NCBI GenBank assembly: GCA_020465985.1 | Contig: JAANYP010000185.1 | Span: forward strand, 146,438 to 210,437 | From: Centrapalus pauciflorus | Lineage: Eukaryota > Streptophyta > Magnoliopsida > Asterales > Asteraceae | Direction of reading: 5' to 3' | Length of the DNA stretch: 64,000 nt | Shown here: piece after piece, positions 1 to 11,486 of the stretch | Numbering within the stretch: the stretch's first letter is position 1 | Layout: each line of letters starts with the position of its first letter | Notes under the pieces: model-generated | Told to the model about the DNA's origin: nothing | The model's input: the letters and a program-made list of their open reading frames with translations, nothing else | Database searches by the model: none | Translations under genes and position numbers: made by a program

Positions 1-1058
1 GAACTTTGATCAAATTTAAACTTTTTCAATAGATCTAAAGTATACTTTCTTTGATTTATAAAGATTCCAGTTGAGGTTTGTTTAACCTGTAATCTTTAAA
101 AGAAAGTAAGTTCTCCCATCATACTCATTTCATACTTTGATTTCATGAGTAATGAAAAATTCTTGCATAATTGTTCATTAGTAGATTAAATATTATGTCA
201 TCCACATAGATTTTAACAAACATAATATCAGACTTCACTTTCTTTATGAACAGTGTGGTATCCACTTTACCTCTGGAATACCCATTGCTCATAAGGAAAT
301 CAGTAAGAGTGTCATACCAGGCTCTAGGGGCTTGTTTTAGACCATAGAGAGCTTTGTCCAACTTATAGACAAAACCTGAATGTTGTTCATTTTCAAAACC
401 TGGAGGCTGCTTGACATAAACTTCCTCTTGCAGCTTTCCATTTAAAAATGCACTATTCACATCCATTTGAAATACCTTCATGCTCTTATGAGCAGCGTAG
501 GCTAGAAACAAACGAATTGCCTCTAGCCTGGCCACAAGATCAAATGTTTCATCGTTGTCAATGCCTTCCTCCTGTCTATAGCCTTGAGCAACAAGTCTTG
601 CCTTATTTCTAATGACATGACCTTGCTCATCCATCTTGTTCCTGTAAACCCATTTGGTGCCAATTATAGTTTTACCTTTAGGAGCAGGGACCAGCTTCCA
701 TACCATGTTTCTCTCAAACTGATTGAGTTCTTCTTGCATGGCAGTGATCTAATTAGCATGTTTAAGTGCTTCATCCACTTTCTTTGGCTCCATGAGAGAC
801 ACAAAACTAGAGTACATACAAAAGTTCCCTAAACTATCCAATCTTTTTGTACCCCTTTGTTGATGTCAGCAATTATTTGATCATTGGGGAGACATCTGAT
901 CCACTTAGGATCATTCTTCAATAAGGATTCTCCTGAGTTGTTAGCATCTTCAGCAGGTCCTGTTGAACAGCTCTCAAGATTTTTAGACACACTGTTGTCT
1001 TGAGCCTGTTCACTTGTTGAACATGACTGGCCACTGTTGAACATATCAGCAGAGGATC
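1..1058 (-). pseudogene. Z pol, integrase-RT linker and reverse transcriptase (broken)
   Basis: Ty1/copia reverse transcriptase would copy element RNA in the virus-like particle. The linker lies at 829-1044, and the RT fingers/palm at 143-739 with motifs KARLVAQGY, DVNSAFLNG, ALYGLKQAPRAWYD and the catalytic YVDDIIF. Directly after YVDD a small deletion shifts the frame, but the same protein (MKSKYEMSMMGE, then LGLQVKQT-like) can be followed to position 1. A stop and an indel at about 740-828 separate linker from RT. The intact counterpart in B (17590-18735) shows what is missing. Confidence 0.9.
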
Positions 1059-2561
1059 CTAAAAATCAGCATTAATTGGTTCAGGACATGTAGTTGAAAT
1101 TAAGTCAGTACACTTATTCACACAGGGTGTATCAACATAATCATCATCATGTCCATCATGGTTTGCAGGTTCCACACTGGATGTAGTGGAAGCTTTTGAG
1201 TCCTCTTCACTGTTGGAATGCATTAGATCATCAAAGTTGAATTCTTCTGAAACTGATTCAGGAACAGCTTTGGTGGAGGCATTCCAGGACTCTTCAAAGG
1301 TGACATTGATAGATTCATCTATCACCTTTCTTTTTTTGTTGTATACTCTGTAGGCTTTGGAGATAGCAGAGTATCCAACAAACACACCTTCATCAGCTTT
1401 TGGTTCAAACTTTGCCAGTTGATCCCTTTGATTCAGAATGAAGCAGGGACATCTAAACACATGGAAGTAGATAATATTTGGCCTCCTCCCTTTGAGCAGC
1501 TCATAGGGAGTCTTGTACCTTTTCACCACTAAGGATCTGTTTTGGGTGAAGAAAGCAGTGTTGATAGCTTCAGCCCAGAATGATGAAGGTAAACCAGATG
1601 CACACAGCATGGTTCTAGCAGCTTCAATAAGGGTCCTATTTCTTCTTTCAGCAACTCCATTCTGTTGTGGAGTTCTTACTGCTGAGAAGTTTTGAGAGAT
1701 CCCTTTTTCTTCACAAAAGTTTTCAAGAGTACTGTTTTTGAACTCAGTACCATGATCACTTCTAAGCTGCTTCACTTGAGCAGAGTTCAGCATTTCCATC
1801 TCTTTGACAAATCTAATGATTTCTCTAGCAGCCTCTCCTTTTCTCTTCAAGAAGATTACCCATGTAAACCTGGAGAACTCATCAACCATTACTAGAGTGT
1901 ATCTTCTTCCTCCTAGACTTGGGACATTGACTGGTCCAAACAAGTCCATGTGGATTAAGAAGAGAGGAGTATCAATAGAAAAATTATGCTTGGATTTAAA
2001 AGATGATTTCCTCTTCTTGCCTTTCTCACAAGCTGTGCAGAGTCTATCATTAACAAAGGTCATAGAAGGCAAACCTGTTACCAACTCTTTCTTACAGATT
2101 TTGTTGATATTCTTGAAGTTCAGGTGTGACAGCCTTTTGTGCCATAACCAGTTTAGGTCTACGTTTGTTCTTTTGAGAAAACAGGTTTCAGTTGTGGGAT
2201 CAACAGATTTCATGTCCACAACATATACACCTTTCTTTCGTTGAGCACACAGCACAACTTTGCCTTGGGGATCCAATATGTAACCCTGGTGCTCATCAAA
2301 GTTAAACTTGTAGCCAGCATCACATAGTTGGCTTATGCTAACAAGGTTATGTTTTAGTCCAACCACATAGGCTACTCTTTTGAACACTGCAGCACCAGCT
2401 TTAAGAGTTCCATATCCCTCAGTGGATCCCTGTACATTGTCACCAAATGTGACTTTTGGCCCTTTTTCAGGCCTGAGATCATTCAGCAGGTCCTTGCAAC
2501 CTGTCATGTGCCTTGAGCAGTCACTGTCCAAGTACCAAACCTGGGATGGTTGTTTGTCCTG
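1059..2561 (-). pseudogene. Z pol, protease and integrase (broken)
   Basis: The start of pol holds the aspartic protease motif at about 2500-2535, but the usual D-S-G reads D-S-D, so the protease is probably inactive. The integrase follows: zinc-binding HHCC region (WHKRLSHLN, then CTACEKGK), catalytic core with the first D in LIHMDLFGPV, second D in RSDHGTEF and E in RTPQQNGVAERRN, and the KR..KTPYELLKGR C-terminal part. The open frame runs about 490 codons and ends at 1059 where B continues, so a short deletion has broken the linker. No intact start codon: the gag/pol overlap seen in B and G is disrupted here. Confidence 0.92.
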
Positions 2562-2581
2562 CAGAATGACATAGGAAAATA

Positions 2582-5278
2582 TTAGTTACATTTAGGGGAA
2601 CTCACCACAAAGATGAGTTCTCCTACTTCATCAACATGTGTTGATGGGCTAGTAATATCCACATTAATATTTCCTATTTGAATGGTATCAGTTTGGATAC
2701 CACTCTCATTGCCTAAGTTACTTCCAACACTGCTTGTTTTAGCAATGATGGAACTAGTAGAGTCAACAGGCCTCATGTCCTCAGTTTCAGGACAGTCTTT
2801 GGCCATGTGTGTCTTCTTTCCACATTTATAGCTTTTTCTCTTTTTGGCCATTTTGGAAGAAGAGCTTTCAGAAACACATTCTGAATTACTTCTGTTGATT
2901 TTATCAGCAGGTTTAGCAAACTTATTACTATCTTTCGATGAATCAACAGCTTGGGTGGATGACACAATAGCAACAGCTTTGCCTGTTTCTTCTTTCCTCT
3001 TTTTGGGAGGACAGATGTCAAAAACAGGAAGCTTGATTGGCTTTTGTCCTTCCACAGGTTTGGGAAACTTATTCCCAGGTTTCTCAGGCTGAGCAATGAC
3101 TTTGCCTTTGCCCTTACTGAGATGTGATTGACGCTGCCTATCAGCATAATCACTGTTTTCGGATTTTGAAAGACTTATTTTCATTTATAACCAGTTTTCC
3201 ACTATGATTTGAAAACTTATTTGAAACCACAGCAGATTTACTTTCAACATGAGACTTACCCTTGTTGAAAGCAGGCTACCTTTTGAAAACTTGTTTTCAA
3301 AATGTTTAGCATCAAATGGATTAACATATCTCTTGCCATCAGCTTTGGACCCAGAGCTTGTTTTGTCAACAGGTTTAGTGTCAATCCCTGCAGTTTGAGT
3401 ATGTTTTCCTTTCTTTTGCTTGTGTGAATCAGCATAGCACTTAGCAGGCTGAGTTGATGGAGAACACATTCCATCATCAGCTTTTGAGCCTTTTTCACAC
3501 AAGCTGTCAGTGTTTTGAAGCCTGACAAACCTATTTGTTGAGATCAGCTTTCCATTAACTTTCTGGATGAAAGTACTGGGGAGCTCACTAAGAGTGGATA
3601 AGTCATCTTTCAGATTATTAATCTCAACAATGGAAGCTGCTGTGTCAAGATCCCCTCCAAGATAGACTTGGATTTGTGCAGGGATCTGCTGACTTATACA
3701 ATTGCTGACTTTTTGTGCAGATTGGCACCAAGAGTCAACTATTTTTTGAAGCTTTGCATGTTTTACATCTGTTTCTCTCTTTTCTTCCAGTAAAATGGAG
3801 TTGATGTGTTTTAGTTCATCAAGTTCAGTTTCCAAGTTATGAAAACTATCCAGTTTACCAGATTTAATTTCAAGATCAATTTTAAGCTTACAGATTTCTG
3901 ATAGTAAAACATTATGCTTCTCAACAGCAGCTTTTAAATCAACTAACATATATTCAAACATTTTCACTTATTCATCAGAACTGTAAGCCATAAAATTTTG
4001 TACCTTGTACATCATTGTAGGGTTCTAGTTCTCCAAGCTGCTGAAGGCTTCAGCTTCAACCAAATCCTGTTTGAAATTGCTAGTTGATGGGACATCAGTA
4101 TTTGCCATCAGACAATTGTTGTCTTCTTCATCTGAGGATGAATCAGACTCCTCCCAGTCACATGTCTCTGCCATGGCCATAAGGTACTCAACCCTATAGC
4201 CATCGTCCCTATTAGTCTTGTATGGTTTGGAAGACTTTCCAACAGCTTTTGACACACAGTCAGCAGCTATATGGCCAGCTTTTCCACATTTGAAGCACTC
4301 AGCTTTAGATTTATCAAATGCCTTCTTCTTGGCAGCATTTGAGTTTCGCTGGAGCATATTTCTTCCAAACCTCTTCTTGTTGAACCTTTTGACAAGCATA
4401 GCTATCATTTGCTCATCATCAAGCTCAGCAAGACCTGCAATGTCTTCCTTATCAGACATTTCCTCTCTTTCATCATCAGCCTGTTGATCAGATTGTGTGA
4501 ACACATTACACTCCTGTCCAACAGGTTGTCTCACACTGGCCACTAAGGCATCACCTCCCTTGGACATTTCCAAGGCATTTCTCTTCTGCTGCCTTGACTG
4601 TTCATCATTTAGTAAGGATCCATATAAGTTTACCAGATCCATACCTTTGATAGTATCTGAGTTTCTCAAGATGGTGGAAAAGTAGTTCCATTTTTCAGGT
4701 AGAATGTCCAAGAACTTGTTCACCAGGGTTAGGTTGTCCTTAGTGATCCCAACAGATTTGAGATCATTAACAAGAGCAGTAAACCTGGTGTAGGTTTCTA
4801 TGAGAGTCTCCTTTGGTTTTGCAAAGAAGAGTTCATATTGTCTAACAAGATTATTAATCCTGTTGTCCAGTGTGATTGTGGGTCCATCATAGACGGTACA
4901 CAGAGTATCCCACATCTCTTTTGCAGTCTTCATCTTCTCAACCTGTTTGAACACATCATCAGGCAGAGAGATAACTAGGTTATTCCTGGCTTTTGCATCC
5001 AGAGCAACCAGTCTTTTGTCTTCATCAGACCATTGAGCTTTTGCCTTCTCAAAGGTTCTGATTTCAGGGGCTGCTCCTTCAACAGCAGGATTTATGGTAG
5101 TAACAGAATTTGGCACATAGGGACCTTCCATTACTATCTCTGGTAATTGTACATCCAGATTCTCTAAATAGAGCATCATTCTGCACTTCCAGCTAGAGAA
5201 GTTCTGATGATTGAACTTTGGGGGTTTGGCCATTGACCCGTTGTCATAGTAAGAGGAACTTGCAGAGTTGTTGTCCAT
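2582..5278 (-). pseudogene. Z gag (broken)
   Basis: Capsid/nucleocapsid polyprotein. I start it at the ATG at 5276-5278, the position used in B and G, although the frame is open a little further upstream. It contains the UBN2/copia-type gag domain (about residues 85-230), an intact CCHC zinc knuckle (CFKCGKAGHIAADC, about 4265-4305), an acidic DSSSDEED segment, a coiled-coil region (about 3640-3990) and a second knuckle near 2770-2830 whose first Cys is Ser. Breaks: TGG to TAG at 4025-4027, a TAA at about 3966, and a frameshift near 3280. It is homologous along its whole length to gag of B and G. Confidence 0.92.
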
Positions 5279-5329
5279 GGAAACGTAGGGAGAATGAGAG
5301 ATCTTAGAGATGATACACACTCTAAAACT

Positions 5330-5341
5330 GCTCTGATACCA
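5330..5341 (-). other. Z primer-binding site
   Basis: On the minus strand the 12-mer TGGTATCAGAGC follows the LTR end after 2 nt. It is complementary to the 3' end of plant initiator methionine tRNA, the usual primer for these elements. Confidence 0.92.
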
Positions 5342-5343
5342 GT

Positions 5344-6432
5344 TTTAGGTCCCTAAAGGTTTCCCAAGTGTATAATTCTAAGCTGTAGAGGGGGGATGAA
5401 TACAGCTATTTAAAACTTAACAATCTTTTTCTCAATGTTTGTGTATATTATTAAACAGTGTTAATTACAAACAAGCTTGAATGCGGAAAGGTTCAAGCTG
5501 AGATGACAGATACAACAGTTTGTCAACTAATCTAAAACTTACTCAGACTAGTTCCAATGAATACACTCACTTAGAAGCACTCACTGTTTTTACAAGACTC
5601 AGAAGGACAGCTTATACAAGAACAGCTTAGACACTCTCGACTGTTTTATGTAAGCAGACTTGCATGCATGGAATAACACACTTCAATGCACGTTCTGATT
5701 TCACACTCTAGATTATTTCTTTATCCTTAGAAGCTTCCTTTTATACTCAAAAGGAGAATCTCAGTGAAGCTTCTTCATTGGACGAAAGAGATAGTGGAGA
5801 GTCTTTCCAAAAGGACAAAACACCTTTCTGCACGTTCTGATAAAGTACCTTTGTCTTCACATGGCAGAATCTTTGTCTTTTCATTTTTGTCACTGTTGCA
5901 TAAGGCTTTAACCAAAAGAGGAATGTCAACTTTGCATCTTTCTTCTTTTTCTAATGCCATTTTGATATAAGAAAATGTCTGTCACCCTTTTTCAAATATA
6001 TGTTTGTCTTCATGTAACAGAACAGCATGGGCAGGCTGTGCAGTTCTGTTTTCCACTTTGTCTTCGACTTGTAAACTGATCTTGTAGTAAAAAACAATAC
6101 ATGATGACTTGGAAACATATTCCATAAAGTGTTTAACCTGTTCACAAAGAACAAAACACTTAAAAACTGCCCAAGCTGCTCAAAAGAGTAGAGCAGCGTA
6201 GACAGTTTATGCCCAGCCTGTTCAGCAGACAGAACAGCTTGGACAAACTGTCTTTATTGCAACGAATGCAACATGGTAAACAACTTTGGGGCTGATATTG
6301 CAAATCATTTTCAGGTTTCAATAAGGCATATAACAGGCCTTAAATTTAACCTTCAAATGCATCAACAGGTTTGATTAAAAATCTCCCCCTCAGATGTACA
6401 GTAGGTTTGACTGAGGCCTTTTTTTCCTAACA
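5344..6432 (-). repeat. Z 5' LTR (1089 bp)
   Basis: On the minus strand it starts TGTTAGG and ends CCTAAA, where B and G have CCTACA, so the terminal CA has decayed. It matches the LTRs of B and G along its length. A TATA box (TATAAAAGG, plus-strand 5737-5745) marks the probable core promoter, and the C-rich tract before CTACAGCTT lies close to the 3' end. Short GAACAG/CTGTTC words recur through the U3 part. Confidence 0.92.
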
Positions 6433-6627
6433 ATATATATATTGTTAATCGGGTTTTCGGGGCCCAACCGAAAAAAAAAACTAAAACCAAACCGCCCAAA
6501 TAACCATAGCTATTATTCGGTTTTAACCGAAACCCAATACCCGAACCCGATTAATCCAAATCATTAACCCAGTTCGGTTTTGGATCGGGTGGTTTTTTGA
6601 GTTTTTTGGTTTTTGTGCACACCCCTA
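6433..6627. mobile_element. hAT-like DNA transposon terminus (fragment)
   Basis: About 195 bp between Z and the integrase of A match neither. It is rich in CGGTTT/AACCGAA words and ends in GTGCACACCCCTA, the look of many plant hAT termini, whose ends read (T/C)AGGGGTGTGCAC on the other strand. The other terminus would lie left of Z, outside view, so TIRs and the 8-bp target duplication cannot be checked. Z appears to have inserted into it. Confidence 0.45.
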
Positions 6628-7458
6628 ATGGTGAGGGCTTCACACAAATCGAAAGTTGAACATTATTCAACTAGGCCTTTAGAGCTGCTTCATATGGATC
6701 TCTGCGAGCCAATGAGAGTACAAAGCATACATAAGAAGAAGTATGTTTTGGTGATTGTCAACGGTTACTAAAGATATACATGGGTGTTCTTACTGAGATC
6801 TAAATCTGAAGCTACAAAGATTATAATTGACTTCCTGCACAATATACAAGTCAAGTTCCAGCTTTTTGTCCAGACCATTAATCCGATAATGGTACAAAAT
6901 TTAAGAACAAGTCCTTAGAGACATTTCTTAGTTCCGTAGGAATGTCGCATCAGTTTTCGGCTGCTCGTACCCCTCAACAGAGCGGTATAGTTGAATGACG
7001 AAACTAAACACTTGTTGAATCTGCAAGGACGATGCTAGCATACTCGAATCTGTCGTTATTCCACTTGGGCTGAAGCTATAGCTACTGCGTGCTTTACCAA
7101 AAATAGATCGATCGTCAATAAACGCTTCAGAAAAACGCCATATGAGTTGATTAATAAACGAATTCCTAATATCAAATTTTTCCAAGTCTTTGGGTTCAAA
7201 TGCTTTATTCTAAACGATAAAGATAACTTGGGGAAATTCAATCAGAAAGCTGATGAAAGATTTTTTATAGGATACTCAAAAGAATCAGTGGCTTTCCATT
7301 AGTACAATAGACGCACAAAGATAGTCAACGAAAGCGTAAACGTCAAATTTGATGAAGGCATCATAATGGCTCCTGGACAAGCCAGCTCAGGACCTGAGTC
7401 TCAACAGAAGATTTCTATGAAGTCAACGGAGATGATATGAATGATGTAAATACCTTAT
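6628..7458 (+). pseudogene. A integrase (broken)
   Basis: The catalytic core is readable in pieces: SHKSKVEH, then ELLHMDLCEPM with the first catalytic Asp, the KKYVLVIV..Y strand followed by a stop at about 6769, and RYTWVFLLRSKSEA. The downstream DNA to 7340 still aligns with the D integrase (TRNRSI and KRTPYELINKR-like sequence in shifted frames). The zinc-binding N-terminal part is missing because the hAT-like fragment interrupts it. Confidence 0.8.
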
Positions 7459-9253
7459 TTGAAAATTTTTATGATGACTACTTTAATAAGACCAAATTTG
7501 ATATTCCTATTTTTTGTTCCTGACATTATTACTCAAGATCATGTAGTAGTCTCAGATCATTTACAACCACCTGTTTCTGGAGATACTGGAGATGTTTCGT
7601 CAACTGATGTACGTATTCCATCTAAAAGTGTACGACAATCTCAAGCTCCAGAATCCCAAGCCACTCCCTTGAATAATCAAACCCCTGAATCCCCTAATTC
7701 AATTGAGATTCCAACAACATCGGAATCTATCCCCCGACAATCCTACATGGATTTGAATCCTATTCAAGACCAACTCCAACCTTATCCTCATTCAAATAAA
7801 TGGACAAAGGATCACCCATCTGTTAAAACCCGGAGACCTACTATTAATGAAAGCCTCTTCTCAATCTTTCTGAGTACGATAGAACCCAAAATGGTAAATG
7901 AAGTTCTTCTGGATGCAGATTGGATTGTATCTATGCAAGAGGAGCTAAATCAGTTTGAGATGTTGAGAGTCTGGCGGTTGGTGGAAAGACTGAAGGACAA
8001 ATCCATTATTGGCACGTAGTGGATATTCAAGAATAAGAAGGATGTACATGGTGTCATCATCTGCAATAAAGCAAGACTCGTGGCCGAAGGATATAGTCAG
8101 CAGGAGGGAATTGACTACGACAAGACGTTTGCCCTCGTTGCTCGAATAGAAGCAATTAGGATGTTTTTAGCATATGTTGCTCACAAAAACTTTATTGTTT
8201 ATCAAATGGATGTGAAAACAGCGTTTTTGAATGTGGAATTAAAAGATGAAGTATATATATATCAGCCAAAAGAATTTACAGATCCTTCGAAGCCTGATCA
8301 TGTATATATTTTAGATGCTTAAACAAGCACCACGAGCATGCTATGATGCTTTATCATTCTATCTCTTAAAATATGGGTTTAACAAAGGTGCAGTTGACAC
8401 AACCCTATTCATTAAATGTCAAGGTCCAGATATCATAGTTAAAACAGATATATGTAGATGTATAATTTTTGGGACTACAAATACTGAATTTTGTAAAACG
8501 TTCGCGTTCTTAATGTCCCTGAAGTTTGAGATGAGCATGATGGGTGAAATCAATTTTTTCTTGGGGCTACAAGTTAAACAACTGATTGATGGAATTTTTC
8601 ATCAATCAGTTAAAATATATTCAAGACATGTTGAAAAAGTTTAACATGGTCAATAGTACCCCAATAAAAATACCAATGGCTCTTGATTCTAAATCGAAAC
8701 TCAATGAGGACATTTCAAGGAAACGTGTGGATGTTACTCATTATCGAGGAATTATTGGGTCATTAATGTATGCGAGTGGACCTGATATTATGTTCGCTAC
8801 ATGTGTCTGTGCTAGATATCAGGCAAATCCAAAAGAATCTCATTTGGCTACTGCCAAAAGGATTCTAAGATATTTGAAGGGTACTCCTAACTTAGGTTTG
8901 TGGTATCCTAAGGAACCAACGTGTTTACATTGACTGCCTTTTCTGATGCTGATCATGCCGGAGATAAAATGGATAGAAAAAGCACATTAGCAGTAGTTCA
9001 ATTCCTTGGTGATAAACCTGTATGCTGGTCATCCAAGAAACAGCATTGTGTGTCACTCTCAACAGCTGAAGTTGAATATATCGATGTATCGTCATGTTGT
9101 TCACAAGTGCTGTGGATGAAAAGCTAACTGCGTGACTACGGGTTACACCACAGAAGATCCCGATTTACTGTGATTCACAGAGCGCGATTCCTATTGCTTC
9201 TAATCCGGTGCAACATTCCAAAACAAAACACATTGACATTCGATATCATTTTA
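7459..9253 (+). pseudogene. A reverse transcriptase and RNase H (broken)
   Basis: The Ser/Thr/Pro-rich linker (7459-7850) leads into RT. GTKW is hit by TGG to TAG at 8017-8019. KARLVAEGYSQQEGIDYDKTF and DVKTAFLN follow, then a deletion around 8320 removes the DKALYG step before LKQAPRA. The catalytic YVDD is destroyed near 8450 (frame slip, leaving IIFGTTNTEF). RNase H is seen at 8921-9127 (SDADHAGDKMDRKST, SSKKQHCVSLSTAEVEY). The end of RNase H, present in D, is deleted at about 9253. Confidence 0.88.
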
Positions 9254-9649
9254 TAAGTTTACAATTTTTTACTTGATTTAGTTTCTTGTGTTAGTCTCAT
9301 GTACTTTCAAAGTGTTAATTTTTCTAAGATTTAACTGAGATTGGATTGTCATGTGCTGGGGGAACAAACTGGAAATTTTATATCTGATAATTTTTTTATC
9401 TGCTTAATTGCAGGGGAAGCATACTTGAAAGATGATATTCATCTGAGGGGGAGAACAAACACAAATTTCAAGGGGGAGCAGTTTATTTATTTTTTTTTTG
9501 TTTATTTTATTTTTTTTTAGTTCATTTTATTATTTTTTATTTTTTTCAAAATTTTTTGTTGTTATATTTTTTTTTGTTGTTCTGGTTTGTTTTATTTTTT
9601 GTGTGCGTGTATTTTTTTTAAATGGTCCGATTTGTGAAGAAGAGAGAAA
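9254..9649 (+). other. A RT-accessory spacer, 5' part
   Basis: Non-coding. It matches the D spacer (plus-strand 42000-42460) at many points: the AATCGGATTGTCATGTGC-like stretch, CATCTGAGGGGGAGA at 9440-9454 and a second purine tract AGGGGGAG at 9471-9478. T-rich low-complexity sequence fills 9480-9600. The purine tracts resemble the 3' polypurine tract. Confidence 0.6.
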
Positions 9650-9683
9650 TGGGCTGGATACCAATTTGAAATGGTTATAAATT
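9650..9683 (+). promoter_or_regulatory. Candidate internal promoter of A accessory gene
   Basis: TGGGCT (9650-9655), a site-II-like box common in plant promoters, lies about 20 nt before a TATA box TATAAATT (9676-9683). D has the same pair at its equivalent position (GGCCCA at 42004-42009, TATA at 41965-41972, minus strand). About 144 nt downstream both copies have a splice-donor match. Inference: a separate transcript for the accessory ORF starts near 9705. Confidence 0.5.
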
Positions 9684-9949
9684 TGAAATTCAAATTTCAT
9701 TTTCACTTTTTCGAGTTCCAGGCACTGTACACCGCCTTTCCAAATTTCTGTCGGATTTTTCTTCAACAAGATTCACACAATCGATTTTTGTGTTTGAATT
9801 CAAGTATTCAGAACCAAATTGTAAGTGTTTCATTGTTATTGTTACTATTTTGTATTTCTTTTCTGTTTTAATGTTGTGTGTGTGACACTAAGGTGTTGTT
9901 TGTTTTTTAAGAGGTTGATGTCTGCCGTCTGCGAACTTAGCTGTAGAAA

Positions 9950-10480
9950 TCTGGGGTCAGAAGAGATGGCCTAATGGTCTGCAGACGTCCGCAGACGTGG
10001 GAAGACGTTCGCATACGCAGGAAGATGGAAAAAAAGCAAACGCACTTTCATATAAAATATTCTTCCTGCGTCTTCGAGTTCGCAGACAAAATTGGTTCGA
10101 AGATCTTTTAACAAAAAAACAAATAAGGCCTATGTATTTGTGAGTTCTTGGTGTGTGAAAATCCAAAATCGTTCATTTGGGCATCAAAAATCTGAAATTG
10201 AAAGTATGTATGTGTGCATCATGTTAATATAAGCTTGAATATCAAATTTCAAGGCTTATCATACATCATACAACATTTAATTTGTAAATTTCAGAATAAA
10301 TTTTTCGAGTTTGAAGGTTTTCGGAAAATCGAAATTTTGAGGGTTAAAATGTCGTTTTTGGAACAACTTCAGTAAAGGATAGTTGTTCAAAATAAAATTT
10401 CGTGTAGGAATAGTTCAAAATTTAGGTCTATAAGTCCATGGAATGAGTTTTTGAAATTTCAGAATGAGTTAGGACTTAGA
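9950..10480 (+). other. Non-coding intron/spacer part of A
   Basis: I see no gene. There is a CAGACGTCCGCAGACG-like local repeat with GCAGAC and TTCGCA words at 9925-10085, apparently a small insertion or local expansion without a counterpart in D, followed by AT-rich sequence that matches the D spacer loosely. Confidence 0.4.
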
Positions 10481-10489
10481 ACATTTTTA

Positions 10490-10870
10490 ATCTTTCAAAC
10501 TCGATCAAAGAATCAATAGAGAATAAATGTGTTTTAATCGAGTTTGAATACATTGCATCCGAGAAAATCTAAGAGTCTTTCGAGTTTGATGAATGAAATC
10601 CGAGAAAAACTAAGTGTCTATCGAGTTTGATGAAGTTTCAATCGAGAAAATGTTTGTTTCCATCGAGTTTGATACATTTTCAATTGAGGAAGACTTAGAC
10701 TCATTCGAGTTTGTCTACACATCACCCGAGTTCACTTTAGCCTTAAAAGAATTTGTCTACAAATCACCCGAGTTCACTTTAGGCTTAACCGAGTTTGTCA
10801 TAGCTTTACCCGAGACTGTTTGTGTGTCAATGGATTTTGTTCATGTGTCAACCGAGTTTGAGTTCAAAAT
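10490..10870 (+). repeat. TCGAGTTTGA-type degenerate repeat array in A intron
   Basis: The word TCGAGTTTG or CGAGTTT recurs every 20-45 nt. It creates a spurious open frame (10614-10904) with repeated SIEFD and EFVYxSPEF peptides. D has a comparable array of CTCGAAT words (40820-41400) at the same relative place. The array lies in the candidate intron. Confidence 0.7.
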
Positions 10871-10892
10871 TTTTCTAAGTGTGGAAAATTTA

Positions 10893-11261
10893 GGGTGCGT
10901 TTAGTTAACGAAAACTAGTCATTTTTCAATTTCAGTTTTCAAGTTATAGTTTTTAGAAAAAAACAAGGGTTTCTGTGAAAAGTGAAAACTTGTTTAGATG
11001 ATGAAGTTTTAGTTTTAAGAAAACTAAGATGTGTGATTATAAAATAAAAAAAATAGGATAGGTGATTGAAAAGTAAGAGAGAGAAAGAGAGTATTATAAA
11101 GAAATAGGGTAGGTAGTAGAAAATTATAAGAGAGAATATGAAAAGTGGTATTTTAAAAAGTGAAATGAAAATTTATGAAATTGTTGTTAAGTAAACAAGT
11201 TTTCATTTTTGTTGAAAAGTGAGATGGAAATTTTAAAAATTTTCAGGAACTAAACGCACCC
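10893..11261. mobile_element. Tourist-like MITE (369 bp)
   Basis: The terminal inverted repeats are perfect over 14 bp: GGGTGCGTTTAGTT at 10893 and AACTAAACGCACCC ending at 11261. They are flanked by TTA on both sides (10890-10892 and 11262-11264), the target duplication typical of PIF/Harbinger-related Tourist MITEs. The inside is AT-rich with no ORF. The D copy of the same spacer lacks it, so D shows the empty site. Confidence 0.88.
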
Positions 11262-11264
11262 TTA

Positions 11265-11486
11265 ATTTTTCATTGAAATTTCACATTTTTCGAGTTAAAA
11301 ATTTTAAATTATGTTTTACATTAACATTGGTCCCTTAATGGATGACTTTGGAGTCCTAACAGTAACATTTTAATAATATTGTCAAGAATCCCGATGCTTT
11401 AAACAATGTAACACAGATTTTCCTAATTTCTTGATAAATGTCATATTTCTCTATCTGTAGGAATCATTTTGGTTACCTGATGTATC
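11265..11486 (+). other. A spacer between MITE and B
   Basis: Non-coding, matching the D spacer (about 40560-40760, minus strand), including ATGACTTTGGAGTCC and CCCGATGCTTTAAACA-like segments. It ends in GTATC (11482-11486), the left copy of B's target duplication. Confidence 0.6.

Larger units (their letters stand above)
1..6432 (-). mobile_element. Element Z: Sirevirus-type Ty1/copia retrotransposon, 3' part outside window
   Basis: Reading on the minus strand the order is 5' LTR (5344-6432), initiator-Met primer site (5330-5341), gag, protease, integrase and reverse transcriptase; the window edge cuts the element inside reverse transcriptase, so RNase H, accessory ORF and 3' LTR are not visible. 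Gene order protease-integrase-RT places it in Ty1/copia. It is the same family as B and G (same LTR start and closely matching gag and integrase). The coding region carries many stops and indels, so it is dead. The outer flank at 6433-6437 (ATATA) would be one half of the target-site duplication; the other half is out of view. Confidence 0.93.

Noticed and set aside
10614..10904. Open frame with repeated SIEFD and EFVYxSPEF peptides
   Set aside because: It is the translation of the TCGAGTTTGA array in a non-coding spacer; D does not keep a reading frame there.
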